This document shows positions 1-9,129 of a stretch of DNA of 34,136 nt, piece by piece (within the stretch, counting starts at the first letter, position 1; each line of letters begins with the position of its first letter). The position numbers and the translations under genes are program-made. This DNA is from Acidimicrobiia bacterium (GTDB lineage: Bacteria; Actinomycetota; Acidimicrobiia; Acidimicrobiales; Bin134). Below the pieces are notes generated by a model. The model was not told where the DNA came from. It made no database searches and saw only the letters and a list, made by a program, of their open reading frames with translations. The stretch is taken from positions 1-34,136 of the forward strand of contig VYCQ01000030.1 of NCBI GenBank assembly GCA_009843865.1. Direction: 5' to 3'.

Positions 1-51
1 GACATGATTCCTGATGAATAGCGCTCAACGATTGCGGGGCGAGCCTTCTCT

Positions 52-69
52 GCTGCATTCGAGTGCAGC
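52..69 (+). other. Short inverted repeat upstream of hsdM
   Basis: GCTGCA at 52-57 and TGCAGC at 64-69 form a perfect 6-bp stem around the loop TTCGAG. It lies about 60 bases before the favoured hsdM start. It has no T tract, so it is not an obvious terminator, and it could be an operator or chance. The 1-127 leader otherwise shows no clear promoter. Confidence 0.2.
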
Positions 70-127
70 CTTAAAGAGTCACGGGAGTGAGTTAGCAAGC
101 CGAGTGAGGGTGTCCTATTGTCTCGGC

Positions 128-1285
128 ATGCTTACGTTGCCCCAGCTTGAGAGGCATCTGTTTGCTGCGGCAGACATCTTGCGGGGGAAGATGGATGCGT
201 CGGAGTTCAAGGAGTACATCTTCGGGGCTCTGTTCTTGAAGCGGGCGAGCGATGTGTTCGAGCAGGAGCGACAGGGGGTGGTGTTACAGGAGCTTAACCG
301 GAAGCGTTCGCAGGAAGAGGCAGAGAGGCGGGCGGACGATCCTGACTTCTATGAAGACGCATTCTTTATGCCAGAGGTGGCTCGATGGGAGTACCTGCGG
401 GACGAGGTGCATCATCAGGTGGGTGATGGGCTGAACAAGGCTCTCGCGGCCCTGGAGGAGTCGAACCCCTCGCTGGAAGGGGTGTTGCAGCACATCGACT
501 TCAACCGGAGAGTGGGCACCACGACAGTTTCGGATAAGAAGTGGCGGGATCTGATCGATCACTTCTCGAAGTACCGGCTGCGAAACGAAGACTTTGAGTT
601 TCCTGACCTGTTGGGCGCGGCCTACGAGTACCTGATTCGGGACTTTGCCGACTCGGCTGGCAAGAAGGGCGGAGAGTTCTATACGCCCCGGCCGGTGGTG
701 CAACTGATGGTGCGTCTGGTCGATCCTAAGGAGGGGATGTCGGTGTACGACCCGTGTTCGGGGTCGGGCGGCATGTTGATCTACGCCCGCAACCATGTGG
801 CTGACAACGGAGGCAATCCTGACAACCTCGAACTCGCCGGCCAAGAGAACAACGGAACCACCTGGTCGATCTCGAAGATGAACATGCTTCTGCACGGCAT
901 CCGCGACGCCGACTTGCGCAACAACGACACCTTGACTACCCCAGAGCACACCAAGGGCGGGGAACTGAAGCGGTTTGACTGCGTGATCACCAATCCACCG
1001 TTCAGCCAGAATTACGACAAGGACTCCCTAACCCACACCGAGCGGTTCCGCTACGGCTTCACCCCCGAAGGTGGCAAGAAGGCCGACCTCATGTTCTTGC
1101 AGCACATGCTGGCGGTGCTCAAAGTCGATGGTGTTGTCGCCACCGTCATGCCCCACGGGGTGTTGTTCCGGGGCGGGGCGGAGGGTGAAATCCGTAGGAA
1201 AATCATCGAGGACGACCTGCTCGACACGGCATTGGCCTGGGCCCAAACCTCTTCTACGGCACGGGCATTCCAGCGGCCATCTTGA
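128..1285 (+). CDS. hsdM: Type I restriction-modification DNA methyltransferase subunit HsdM, N-terminal part (frameshifted)
   Basis: This is the methyltransferase (M) subunit of a type I R-M system, which transfers a methyl group from S-adenosylmethionine to adenine N6 within the site read by HsdS. I favour the ATG at 128 because the protein then begins [12 protein letters not shown], as in relatives. The same frame is open upstream to position 14 but that stretch looks non-coding. An N-terminal HsdM helical domain is followed by the SAM-binding motif DPCSGSGG (residues about 208-215) and the catalytic NPPF motif (about 289-292), typical of gamma-class N6-adenine methyltransferases. The frame is lost near 1229: the last 18 or so codons to the stop at 1285 are out of register, and the family sequence resumes one base earlier in the next frame as [12 protein letters not shown]. 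One base seems to have been deleted between 1228 and 1231. Without repair the protein would lack the end of its catalytic fold. Confidence 0.85.
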   Translation: MLTLPQLERHLFAAADILRGKMDASEFKEYIFGALFLKRASDVFEQERQGVVLQELNRKRSQEEAERRADDPDFYEDAFFMPEVARWEYLRDEVHHQVGDGLNKALAALEESNPSLEGVLQHIDFNRRVGTTTVSDKKWRDLIDHFSKYRLRNEDFEFPDLLGAAYEYLIRDFADSAGKKGGEFYTPRPVVQLMVRLVDPKEGMSVYDPCSGSGGMLIYARNHVADNGGNPDNLELAGQENNGTTWSISKMNMLLHGIRDADLRNNDTLTTPEHTKGGELKRFDCVITNPPFSQNYDKDSLTHTERFRYGFTPEGGKKADLMFLQHMLAVLKVDGVVATVMPHGVLFRGGAEGEIRRKIIEDDLLDTALAWAQTSSTARAFQRPS

Positions 1286-2508
1286 TCCTGCGGGCTAGAG
1301 GCTCGAAGCCACAAGAGCGGGTGGGCAAGGTGCTGTTCATCAATGCTGACCGTGAATTCGGCGAGGGCCGGGCCCAGAACTATTTGCGACCTCAAGACGA
1401 AGAGAAGATCGCTGTTACCTATCGGGACTTCGTCGACATCGAGGGCTTCGCCAAGGTCGTCACAATAGACGAGCTTGCCGACAACGACTTCAACTGCAAC
1501 ATTCGCCGCTACGCCGACAACGCGCCGCCGCCAGAACCACAAGACGTGCGGGCTCATCTCCACGGCGGGGTGCCTATGGCTGAGATCGATGCAGCGAAGG
1601 ATCTCTTGCAACGAGCTGGTTTAGATGCTGAGGTTCTCTTTGCCGACAGGGGCGACGGTTATGCCGAGTGGTGTCATGGCATCGCCTCCGACGAAGGGCG
1701 AGATGCTGCCTGGAACGCAATCAGGCATGCCGTCTCGCAACAGGCAGCCGTAAGTCCTTGGCCTCGGTGGTGGTCTGAGGCTGTTGAGCCACGACTTCTC
1801 GCCTTGCATGACGCCGACGATCTAGCTGATCTGCGTCGCCACTTTGTGGGCACCTTCACCAGCTGTATGACGTCAGCTGGATTGGACCGCTTTGAGGCTG
1901 CAGGGATGGTCGCAGAATGGTGGCAGCAGAGCATCAACGAGCTTCAGACCGCCGCCAATCGAGGATGGAAGGCTGCGATCGAGGCTTGGCTCACTACCGC
2001 AGAAGCCAGCCAAGCCGAGAAGAACGCCCCAGATTTGGCTGATCAGACTGCCATAAGGCTTCTCGCGGGTAGCCAACTCGCACAGAGAGCCGACCTTGTG
2101 ATTGAACATGCCCGTCTCGTCGTCGAGATCAATGCTGCCGAAGCGTCAGAAGAGGATGATGAGTCTGGCGACGACATCATCAGCTCGTCCGAGGTCAAGC
2201 GATTGAAGGCTGAGCGCACCAGAGTCAAGAGGGCGCTCAAATCCTTGGATGACGCGCTGCTCATGCAAGCTCATCAGGCTCTTGAGGCCATGCGGTTGGA
2301 AGACGCCCCCGGCGAGGCTGTCGCAGTGCTACGCAGCCGGATCGAGAAGCTCGTAGCTGACCACTTTGCCACCGTTGACCGCGGCACCATTGCATGGTTC
2401 GACAATCTGGCTAGCAAATACAGCACGACTCTCAACGAGCTAGAAGTCCAACGCGACACAGCCATCACCCGACTGGAAGAGCATTTTCGGGAGTTGGGGT
2501 ATGGGTGA
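1231..2508 (+). CDS. hsdM: HsdM, C-terminal part after the frameshift, with a long helical extension
   Basis: This continues HsdM in the -1 frame. It starts with the conserved [20 protein letters not shown] stretch that directly follows the catalytic core in type I methyltransferases. If translated alone, the TTG at 1282 is the only start near the break. Beyond the family core (to about position 1500) there is a long, mostly helical C-terminal extension. It contains an acidic run (EEDDESGDD, about 2150-2175) followed by a charged, coiled-coil-like segment rich in Lys, Arg and Glu that reaches the stop. Such extensions in large HsdM proteins probably contact HsdS and the partner HsdM. The two halves joined would give roughly 790 residues, long for HsdM but seen in this subgroup. 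The stop overlaps the hsdS start by 8 bases, so the downstream genes are probably translationally coupled to this half. Confidence 0.8.
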   Translation: MGLGPNLFYGTGIPAAILILRARGSKPQERVGKVLFINADREFGEGRAQNYLRPQDEEKIAVTYRDFVDIEGFAKVVTIDELADNDFNCNIRRYADNAPPPEPQDVRAHLHGGVPMAEIDAAKDLLQRAGLDAEVLFADRGDGYAEWCHGIASDEGRDAAWNAIRHAVSQQAAVSPWPRWWSEAVEPRLLALHDADDLADLRRHFVGTFTSCMTSAGLDRFEAAGMVAEWWQQSINELQTAANRGWKAAIEAWLTTAEASQAEKNAPDLADQTAIRLLAGSQLAQRADLVIEHARLVVEINAAEASEEDDESGDDIISSSEVKRLKAERTRVKRALKSLDDALLMQAHQALEAMRLEDAPGEAVAVLRSRIEKLVADHFATVDRGTIAWFDNLASKYSTTLNELEVQRDTAITRLEEHFRELGYG

Positions 2509-3640
2509 GGAATTTCGGTCACGCACTTTGGATGAGCTTGCGCATTTCATAAACGGATACGCGTTTAAACCGTCAGACTTTACTGAAAATGGTTTGCCGG
2601 TCATTAGAATCCAGCAGCTGCTTGATGCTGATGCAGAGACGGATCGATTCGATGGCCAGATCGACTCTCGATTCATGATCCAAACAGGTGACATTGTGAT
2701 GTCGTGGAGTGGGACGATCGCTGTCGTCGAATGGAAACGGGGCGATGCGTGGCTCAATCAGCACCTTTTTCGAGTTGACCCTCGAGACGGTGTGAGTCGA
2801 GAGTTCCTTCGTCACCTCTTGTCTTTCGCAGTTGATGACCTGCTGAGAGCAGCACACGGCACAACTATGAAGCACATAACAAGAGCGGAACTCTCTCGAT
2901 TTGTGGTCTTGATTCCATCTCTTGGGGAACAGCGGCGAATCGCAGAGGTTCTTGACACGGTCGAGGAGGGAATCCAAGCCACCAAACGTGTCATCTCCAA
3001 AATATCCAGAATCCGTGAAGCTACTATTGACGACTTATTGTCTGGCCTTGATCCCCATCTTGACTCTTGTCTCGCTGATGTGCTCCAAGATCCCCTTTGC
3101 TACGGAATTGTCCAAGTTGGCGAATATGTATCTGAGGGTATACCCGTGGTTGCTATTCGTGACCTGAACGGAGACTTCGGCCTTGACCTGCACCGGACCA
3201 GTACGACAATCGATGAACAGTATCCCAGAAGCAGAGTTCAAGGCGGTGAAGTACTGCTGTCTATCAAAGGAACAATTGGAAAAGTCGGCTTAGTGCCAAG
3301 AGCCTTTAGGGGAAACATAAGCCGCGATATAGCACTCCTTAGACCCAATGCCAAGGTCAAGAGTGCATACCTAGCCCATTTCTTGCAGTCACACGAAGGA
3401 CAACGCCGACTTCGGCGGATTGCCGTCGGTACGACAAGGGCTGAACTCTCGATTCACGCGCTTCGTGATGTTCCAGTGTCGGTGCCTGACTCTTCGGAGC
3501 AGTGTCTTATTGCCGAAATAGTGGGCAACCTCGATGCCTGGCAAGAGGAAGAGTTCAATCGACTGTCGAAACTGAGGCAACTTCAAAAAGGTCTCTCTGC
3601 TGACCTGATTTCGGGCCGCGTTCGGACGGTGGCTGCGTGA
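2501..3640 (+). CDS. hsdS: Type I restriction-modification specificity subunit HsdS
   Basis: HsdS recognises the bipartite DNA target and holds two HsdM and two HsdR subunits. The 379 residues show the classic arrangement. Target recognition domain 1 begins LDELAHFINGYAFK. A conserved helical spacer follows (PSLGEQRRIAEVLDTVEEGI, about residues 134-153, then IREATIDDLLSGL). Target recognition domain 2 comes next, and then a second helical spacer with SSEQCLIAEIVGNLD ending in LQKGLSADLISGRV. The ATG overlaps the hsdM stop by 8 bases and the stop overlaps the hsdR start by 4. By eye this gene is more A/T-rich than hsdM and hsdR on either side, as expected if the specificity gene has been exchanged by recombination. 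The target sequence cannot be predicted from the protein by inspection. Confidence 0.93.
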   Translation: MGEEFRSRTLDELAHFINGYAFKPSDFTENGLPVIRIQQLLDADAETDRFDGQIDSRFMIQTGDIVMSWSGTIAVVEWKRGDAWLNQHLFRVDPRDGVSREFLRHLLSFAVDDLLRAAHGTTMKHITRAELSRFVVLIPSLGEQRRIAEVLDTVEEGIQATKRVISKISRIREATIDDLLSGLDPHLDSCLADVLQDPLCYGIVQVGEYVSEGIPVVAIRDLNGDFGLDLHRTSTTIDEQYPRSRVQGGEVLLSIKGTIGKVGLVPRAFRGNISRDIALLRPNAKVKSAYLAHFLQSHEGQRRLRRIAVGTTRAELSIHALRDVPVSVPDSSEQCLIAEIVGNLDAWQEEEFNRLSKLRQLQKGLSADLISGRVRTVAA

Positions 3641-6600
3641 GCACAGGCCCAGAGTGGGAGCGTGTAGAGAGGCCGCTTCTGGAACACCTGTCTCAACTGG
3701 GTTGGGAGACGCTGGTGTGGGGGAAGCAGCAGGAGGCCGATGTCGTTGGCCGTGACTCGGAGCGGGACGTCTTACTGGAGCGGCGGCTGAGTTCGGCGTT
3801 GCGGCGAATCAATCTACGGCCGAATGGGGAGCCTTGGCTTGATGAGGATCGGATCAAGTCGGCGATTGCGGAATTGCGGACAGCGCCTGGTGGGACGGCA
3901 TTGTTGGAGGCGAACCAGCGATCAACTGAGTTGTTGCTGGGTGGGTTTGCCGTTCCCGGGTTGGACGGGGATCGAGAGCAGATCGTTGACTACATCTGCT
4001 GGGACGACTGGTCGGCCAATGACTTCTTGGCAGTGTCGCAGTTTCGGGTGGCCACGCCGGGCAGCCGCCCCAACATCAGGCCGGATGTCACGCTGTTCGT
4101 GAACGGCATCCCGCTCGTGGTGATTGAGGCCAAGCCGCCGGGCACTGAGAGCGGTATCACCGATGCCATTGACCAGTTACGTCGCTATGCCAACCAGCGG
4201 GACAGCGAATCGGCCGAGGGTGCGGAGCAACTGTTTTGGCCCAATCAGTTCACGGTTGCCACGACCGGTGAGCGAGCCGAGGCTGGCACGTTCTCGGCCT
4301 TGCCTGAGCACTACCTGGCTTGGAAGGATCCATACCCAACTTCAAGGGAAGTGGTCGCCGCGTCACTGGGGATGCTGGTTGAGGCGGTCACTCAGCAAGA
4401 GGTCTTGACGGCGGGAATGTTGGCGCCGGAGCGGTTGCTGGACATTGTGCGGCATTTCACGCTGTTCAAGGAGGCTGGCTCGGGTCGCACGATCAAGCTG
4501 GTGTGCCGGTATCAGCAGTACCGGGGCGTGCAGAAGGCATTACACCGGCTGCGGGCCGGAACTACTCGGGCTGAAGACGGTCATGTGGATCGCCGAGGCG
4601 GGATCATCTGGCATACCCAGGGGTCGGGCAAGAGCTTGACCATGGTTTTCTTGATTCGGGCGATGCGGAGTGATCCCGAGTTGCGGAAGTTCAAGATCGT
4701 GTTGGTTACTGACCGCACCGATTTGGAGATCCAGCTTCGTGACACCGCAGCGCTGACGGGTGAGACGGTGAAGGTAGCTAGGAGCGCGGCTGAAGTGCGT
4801 GAGCTTCTGTCGCAACCCGGTCCTGGTGTGGTAATGGCGATGATCCAGAAATACCGCGACACCAACGGTGGGAGCGGTGATGGCTTGGGTGCCGAGGAGA
4901 CGTTCGGAGTGTTGAACGACTCCGAGTCGTTTCTCGTCATGGTGGATGAGGCCCACCGTTCTCAGGCATCGACGCTGCATGCGAACTTGATGGCTGCGGT
5001 ACCCAACGCGGCTCGGATCGGATTTACTGGCACGCCTATCATCATGGGCAAGCGGAAGAAGACTTTGGAGATTTTCGGCGACTACATCGACCGCTACACG
5101 CTGGCCCAGTCGGAAGCCGATGAGTCGACGGTTCCGATCTTCTACGAGGGACGCACTACCGACGCAGCCGTCAGCGGCGCGTCGAGGATGGACGAGGTGT
5201 TCTTTCGTTGGTTCCGCGATCTCACCGAACAACAGCGCGAGGTACTCCAGAAGAAGTATGCCACCACCGCTCAGGTGCTGGAGGCACCAGAGTTGATCGC
5301 TGCCAAGGCAAAGGATATTTTGCGTCATTACATCGCAACGGTGATGCCCGATGGGTTCAAGGGCATGATCGTGGCCACCAGTCGGGAGGCGTGTCTTCGG
5401 TACTACGACGCGCTGAACACAGCCCGAGACGAGCTGGTCATAGAGCTCGATCAGCGTCGGAACGAACTCGGGGGCCGATTGGGCTACGTACTCAACCTTG
5501 ATTCCGAGGAGTCGTTTCTGCGTTCCGCAGTAGGGCAAGTGGATTTGATTCGCGCTCTGGAATTCGCGCCGGTTATCTCTGGTGATCACAACGATCCTCC
5601 GCACTATGCCGATTGGACTGACAAGCTGCGCCAGCAGGTCCGCATTAACAGCTTCAAGCTTCCTCTGGGGGTTGGCGTTGACGGTCACAGCCCCCTGGGG
5701 CTTTTGATTGTGAAGTCGATGTTGCTCACAGGGTTCGATGCACCTTGGGCTCAGGCTCTCTACCTCGATCGGATGATCCAGGAGGTCGAGCTGCTTCAAG
5801 CCGTTGCTCGTGTCAACCGAACTGCACCGAAGAAGACCTATGGGTTGGTGGTGGACTACTATGGGGTGTCTTCTCAGCTCACCAAGGCTCTGGCTGCCTA
5901 TGCTGGCGACGATGGCGAGATTGATCCTGATGTCGAGGGGGCGCTGCGCCCGCTTACTGCGGAGATTGAGAAGCTGGAACCACAGCGTCAACGAGTCCGA
6001 CAGATTTTCGTGCAGCGGGGCATCGAGCCGGAGGCAACCAATGATGCGATCGAGGCTTGCGTTTACCTGCTTCGCGATGAGCGGCTCCGGGCTGAATTCG
6101 ATGTCGCTCTTCGGACGCTTCTCACCACCTTCGATACCGTGTTGCCCCGACCCGAGGCGCTTCCATTTGTGGACGATGCCAACCTCTTTGCCGAGGTTCA
6201 GATAGCGACCCGTCGGCGCTATCGGGACACGCCCGACGGTGACTTCGACCCGTTCAAGTACAAGGAGAAGGTCCGCCGCCTTATCGACGAGCACATCACG
6301 GTTCTCGACCTGTCTCAGAAGATCCCCTCAGTGAGGATCACAGACCCCGATTTCCGAAACCATATTCAAGGCATCAACTCCGATCGGGCCAAGGCTTCAG
6401 AGATGGAGCACGCGGCGCGTCACCACATTCGAGAGCACCTCGATGAGGATCCGTCCTACTACGGCAAGCTCTCGAAGCGCATTGACGAGATTCTCGAGCG
6501 GTTCGAAGACCGATGGGATCAGATGGCCCTTGAGTTTGAAGAACTGATCGCCGAGAGCAACGCCGGGCGCATTGACGAGGACAACACCGGGCTTGATCCG

Positions 6601-6882
6601 ACTATTGAGTTGCCCTTCCACGGAATGATGGTTGAGAAGGTGAATAGCTCTGTATCCGACGCTTCCGAGCAACTCATCACGCTTACTCGCCAGCTCGTGG
6701 CCGATGTCCGCCGGATCATCAGTAATGTCGGGTTTTGGGACAACGCCACCAAACAAGATGAGCTCCGCAAAGCTGTGAAGCGCCAGCTTGATGGGAGTGA
6801 GCTGTTTGAATTCAACAGTCTTGACGAGCTGGCTGTCGAGCTCGTTGACCTGGCCAAGGCCAATCAGCAGCGGCTGGCATGA
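3637..6882 (+). CDS. hsdR: Type I restriction enzyme motor/endonuclease subunit HsdR
   Basis: HsdR translocates DNA with ATP and cuts it at a distance from unmethylated sites. At 1081 residues it has normal length. The N-terminal PD-(D/E)xK nuclease domain shows D150, E164 and K166 (RPDVTLF ... VIEAK). The superfamily 2 helicase core follows: Walker A GSGKS at 329-333, VTDRTDLEIQL (motif Ia region), DEAH at 437-440, FTGTP (motif III), MLLTGFDAP (motif V) and QAVARVNR (motif VI). A helical C-terminal domain of about 300 residues completes the protein. The GTG start overlaps the hsdS stop as GTGA, and the stop overlaps the next start as ATGA, so all four genes form one operon. No lesion is visible in this subunit. 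If hsdM is truly broken, an active HsdR could not restrict on its own, because HsdR needs the M and S subunits to engage DNA. Confidence 0.96.
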   Translation: MSTGPEWERVERPLLEHLSQLGWETLVWGKQQEADVVGRDSERDVLLERRLSSALRRINLRPNGEPWLDEDRIKSAIAELRTAPGGTALLEANQRSTELLLGGFAVPGLDGDREQIVDYICWDDWSANDFLAVSQFRVATPGSRPNIRPDVTLFVNGIPLVVIEAKPPGTESGITDAIDQLRRYANQRDSESAEGAEQLFWPNQFTVATTGERAEAGTFSALPEHYLAWKDPYPTSREVVAASLGMLVEAVTQQEVLTAGMLAPERLLDIVRHFTLFKEAGSGRTIKLVCRYQQYRGVQKALHRLRAGTTRAEDGHVDRRGGIIWHTQGSGKSLTMVFLIRAMRSDPELRKFKIVLVTDRTDLEIQLRDTAALTGETVKVARSAAEVRELLSQPGPGVVMAMIQKYRDTNGGSGDGLGAEETFGVLNDSESFLVMVDEAHRSQASTLHANLMAAVPNAARIGFTGTPIIMGKRKKTLEIFGDYIDRYTLAQSEADESTVPIFYEGRTTDAAVSGASRMDEVFFRWFRDLTEQQREVLQKKYATTAQVLEAPELIAAKAKDILRHYIATVMPDGFKGMIVATSREACLRYYDALNTARDELVIELDQRRNELGGRLGYVLNLDSEESFLRSAVGQVDLIRALEFAPVISGDHNDPPHYADWTDKLRQQVRINSFKLPLGVGVDGHSPLGLLIVKSMLLTGFDAPWAQALYLDRMIQEVELLQAVARVNRTAPKKTYGLVVDYYGVSSQLTKALAAYAGDDGEIDPDVEGALRPLTAEIEKLEPQRQRVRQIFVQRGIEPEATNDAIEACVYLLRDERLRAEFDVALRTLLTTFDTVLPRPEALPFVDDANLFAEVQIATRRRYRDTPDGDFDPFKYKEKVRRLIDEHITVLDLSQKIPSVRITDPDFRNHIQGINSDRAKASEMEHAARHHIREHLDEDPSYYGKLSKRIDEILERFEDRWDQMALEFEELIAESNAGRIDEDNTGLDPTIELPFHGMMVEKVNSSVSDASEQLITLTRQLVADVRRIISNVGFWDNATKQDELRKAVKRQLDGSELFEFNSLDELAVELVDLAKANQQRLA

Positions 6883-7628
6883 CAACTGCTGCCGTTGCTT
6901 CCCTTCACGAGTTTCCTGAGATGGTTGTGGGCGACTTAGTGTTGGCGGTCGCTCCCCCTAGCGAACGCACCACCATTGAGATCACGGTTGAGCGCGATGC
7001 TTCGCTCGTGCTTAAGGCACCTCGCGACACCACTATCGAACGAGCAATCCAGTTTGTGGCCGACAAGCGTCAGTGGGTGTATCGAAAACTGACCGAGAAG
7101 GATGCCCTCACCGGCCCGCAGATCACAAAGCGATTCGTGGAAGGGGAGGGTTTCGCCTATCTCGGCCGCAGCTACCGGCTCACCCTCTCCGATCAAGTTG
7201 CCGATGTTCGCCTTGAACGGGGCCGCTTCTACATGAACCCTTCCCAAGCCGGAGAGGGGGCAGCCGCGATGCGTCGCTGGTACACCAACACCGGGACTCA
7301 CTGGCTTCAAAAGAGGATCGGCCCTTGGGTCGCCCGGATGGGGGAGGACACCGTTGATGTTGTCGTGAGAGATCTGGGCTACCGCTGGGGCTCAGCCCGG
7401 CCCACCGAAGGCCCCCAGAGCATCAACATTCACTGGGCCGCCCTCCAACTCCCGCCTAGCCTCATCGACTACATCCTTGTCCACGAACTCGCCCACCTCC
7501 ACGAAATCAACCACACCCCCCAGTTCTGGGCCATCGTCGCCCGCCTCATGCCCGCCTATGAAACTCACAAGTCCGTCCTAGCTACCTTCGGAAAGAACAT
7601 TTGGTTGGGCTCAGCTGTAGGAAAATAA
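6879..7628 (+). CDS. YgjP-like (SprT/M48-related) zinc metallopeptidase of the R-M operon
   Basis: This 249-residue protein belongs to the YgjP/DUF45 metallopeptidase family. The zinc-binding HELAH motif is at residues 202-206, in the context YILVHELAHLHEINH, with a further conserved HTPQFW just after it. An RWGS-type motif (GYRWGSARP) lies upstream, also typical of YgjP proteins. The ATG overlaps the hsdR stop as ATGA, which implies translation coupled to HsdR. YgjP-type genes often sit next to hsdR in type I loci, where their role is uncertain; proteolytic control of the restriction subunit is an attractive idea but an inference. There is no signal peptide, so it acts in the cytoplasm. The 187 bases downstream, before the convergent deaminase gene, hold no clear terminator or gene. 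Confidence 0.88.
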   Translation: MTTAAVASLHEFPEMVVGDLVLAVAPPSERTTIEITVERDASLVLKAPRDTTIERAIQFVADKRQWVYRKLTEKDALTGPQITKRFVEGEGFAYLGRSYRLTLSDQVADVRLERGRFYMNPSQAGEGAAAMRRWYTNTGTHWLQKRIGPWVARMGEDTVDVVVRDLGYRWGSARPTEGPQSINIHWAALQLPPSLIDYILVHELAHLHEINHTPQFWAIVARLMPAYETHKSVLATFGKNIWLGSAVGK

Positions 7629-7815
7629 GAGAGACGACTATCGAAAATCCGGGAATCACTACTTGTTGGGCACAAAAAAGTCCTGCCAATGCACCACAGA
7701 CAAGCCATGGTGGATGGCGGGGAGGGTTGATCCAAAGTGTAGTAGCGATCCAGGTGAGCCAGTGGTCCGAGCAAACGGCCGGGGTTACGTCTTTGTGGGG
7801 GGAAGTGAGGGGGGG

Positions 7816-9129
7816 TTAGGCCCAGAGGCGACGGGATTTGCGGGCGAGATCAGCGTGGGCTTCGGTTAGGTCGTAGCCTAGCAGTTGACCATCTTGAACT
7901 ACCGGTTGGCCTGCTACATACAGGTGGCGTACTTGGCGGTCGGGACCTAGCACGAGGCCAGTTAAAGGGTCGGCTATATCGGCTATATCCTCGCCTGGCC
8001 AAACGGCTAGGTCGGCCAGCATGCCTGGTTGCAGCGTGCCTAGCTTGTCGGCCACGCCTAAGCAGCTAGCTCCTCCTGAGGTGCCTAATCGCAGCGCATC
8101 AGCTGGCATGAAGGCATCGGCTGATTCGGTCCGCAGCCTGGCAGCGTAAAGCGATTGACGTAGCTCTGGAAACAGGCCGCCCACCTCGTTGGAAGCAACT
8201 CCGTCTACCCCTAGGCCAACCGGTACGCCTGCGGCCTCAAGATCGGTTACCCGACAGATGCCAGCAGCTAAGCGGGCATTAGAGGAAGGGCAGTGCGCTA
8301 CGCCTACGCCTGCTGTACCTAGTTGGGCTATCTCGGGGTCGTTGATCCAGATTCCGTGGGCCAGCCAAACGTCATGGTCTACCCAGCCCCACTCGGCGAG
8401 TTGCTCTACTGGGCGGCGGCCAAAACGCTCAAGGCAGTGTGTTTGTTCGTCAACGGTCTCGCACAGGTGCGTATGTAGGCGCAGTTCATGTTGTCGGGCT
8501 AAAGCGGCTGAAGCCTCCATTAGCTCAGAGCTGACCGAAAACGGGCTACATGGGGCCACCACCACATGCACCATGTAGCCGTCGTGGTGTTGGGTGATTA
8601 TCCGTTCGGTGGATGCCATGATGGAGTCCAAATCTTCCACGACATGGTCAGGAGGTAGCCCACCTTGGGACTCTCCTAAATCCATAGAACCCCTGTTTAG
8701 GTGTAGGCGGATGCCCACAGTAGTGGCGGCCTCTACTATGGTATCAAACACGGTGTCGTCACCGTGGGGCACCAAATAGTGATGGTCAGATGCTGAGGTG
8801 CAGCCACTAATCGCAAGTTCTCCCAAGCCAACTAAGGCAGCTGCGCGTACATCTTCCACAGTCAAGCGTCCCCAGATGGGATAGAGCTCTACTAGCCAGC
8901 CAAAAAGGTCGCAGCCCACAGCCCGACCCCTGGTCATCCATTGGTAGAGGTGATGGTGGGTGTTAACTAGTCCGGCGGTGATGATGTCGCCATCTACGCG
9001 AATCACCTCATCACCGGGCTGAGGTGCGACGTTGCCAGAGGCGACAATTTGGTCTCCGATGATGGCGATGTCGCCAGGCCAACGGGCACCGCGTAAAACT
9101 GTTCGGGGCGATATGGTGCTAGAAGTCAA
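7816..9129 (-). CDS. Amidohydrolase-family deaminase, 8-oxoguanine-deaminase-like (AtzB/TrzA/SsnA group)
   Basis: This is a metal-dependent aminohydrolase of the 8-oxoguanine/guanine/SAH deaminase group, which removes an exocyclic amino group from a purine-like ring. The metal-binding NTHHH motif is at residues 56-60. LFGWLVELYPIWGRLT follows and strongly resembles 8-oxoguanine deaminases. HTHLCE (about 219-224), an LAHGIW histidine (258) and the GVDG aspartate (309) complete the site. I chose the TTG start at 9129-9127: it gives a normal 437-residue protein, AGGAG lies 7 bases upstream, and it overlaps the preceding stop as TTGA. The longer ATG-started frame to 9267 runs inside the upstream gene and is unlikely. 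It is the last gene of a three-gene minus-strand operon that diverges from a nucleoside-type ABC transporter, which supports a purine substrate. The exact substrate is not certain. Confidence 0.85.
   Translation of the reverse strand: MTSSTISPRTVLRGARWPGDIAIIGDQIVASGNVAPQPGDEVIRVDGDIITAGLVNTHHHLYQWMTRGRAVGCDLFGWLVELYPIWGRLTVEDVRAAALVGLGELAISGCTSASDHHYLVPHGDDTVFDTIVEAATTVGIRLHLNRGSMDLGESQGGLPPDHVVEDLDSIMASTERIITQHHDGYMVHVVVAPCSPFSVSSELMEASAALARQHELRLHTHLCETVDEQTHCLERFGRRPVEQLAEWGWVDHDVWLAHGIWINDPEIAQLGTAGVGVAHCPSSNARLAAGICRVTDLEAAGVPVGLGVDGVASNEVGGLFPELRQSLYAARLRTESADAFMPADALRLGTSGGASCLGVADKLGTLQPGMLADLAVWPGEDIADIADPLTGLVLGPDRQVRHLYVAGQPVVQDGQLLGYDLTEAHADLARKSRRLWA

Noticed and set aside
284-949. 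221-codon minus-strand frame opposite hsdM
   Set aside because: Shadow of the methyltransferase gene; no motif and no ribosome-binding site.
1236-1252. Programmed -1 frameshift signal in hsdM
   Set aside because: CCCAAAC resembles a slippery heptamer but is in phase with the downstream frame rather than the upstream one, and lies after the point where the frame must already have changed.
4540-6294. 584-codon open frame on the minus strand
   Set aside because: It lies wholly opposite hsdR, which has all helicase and nuclease motifs. The reverse frame has no recognisable domain and is a codon-bias shadow.
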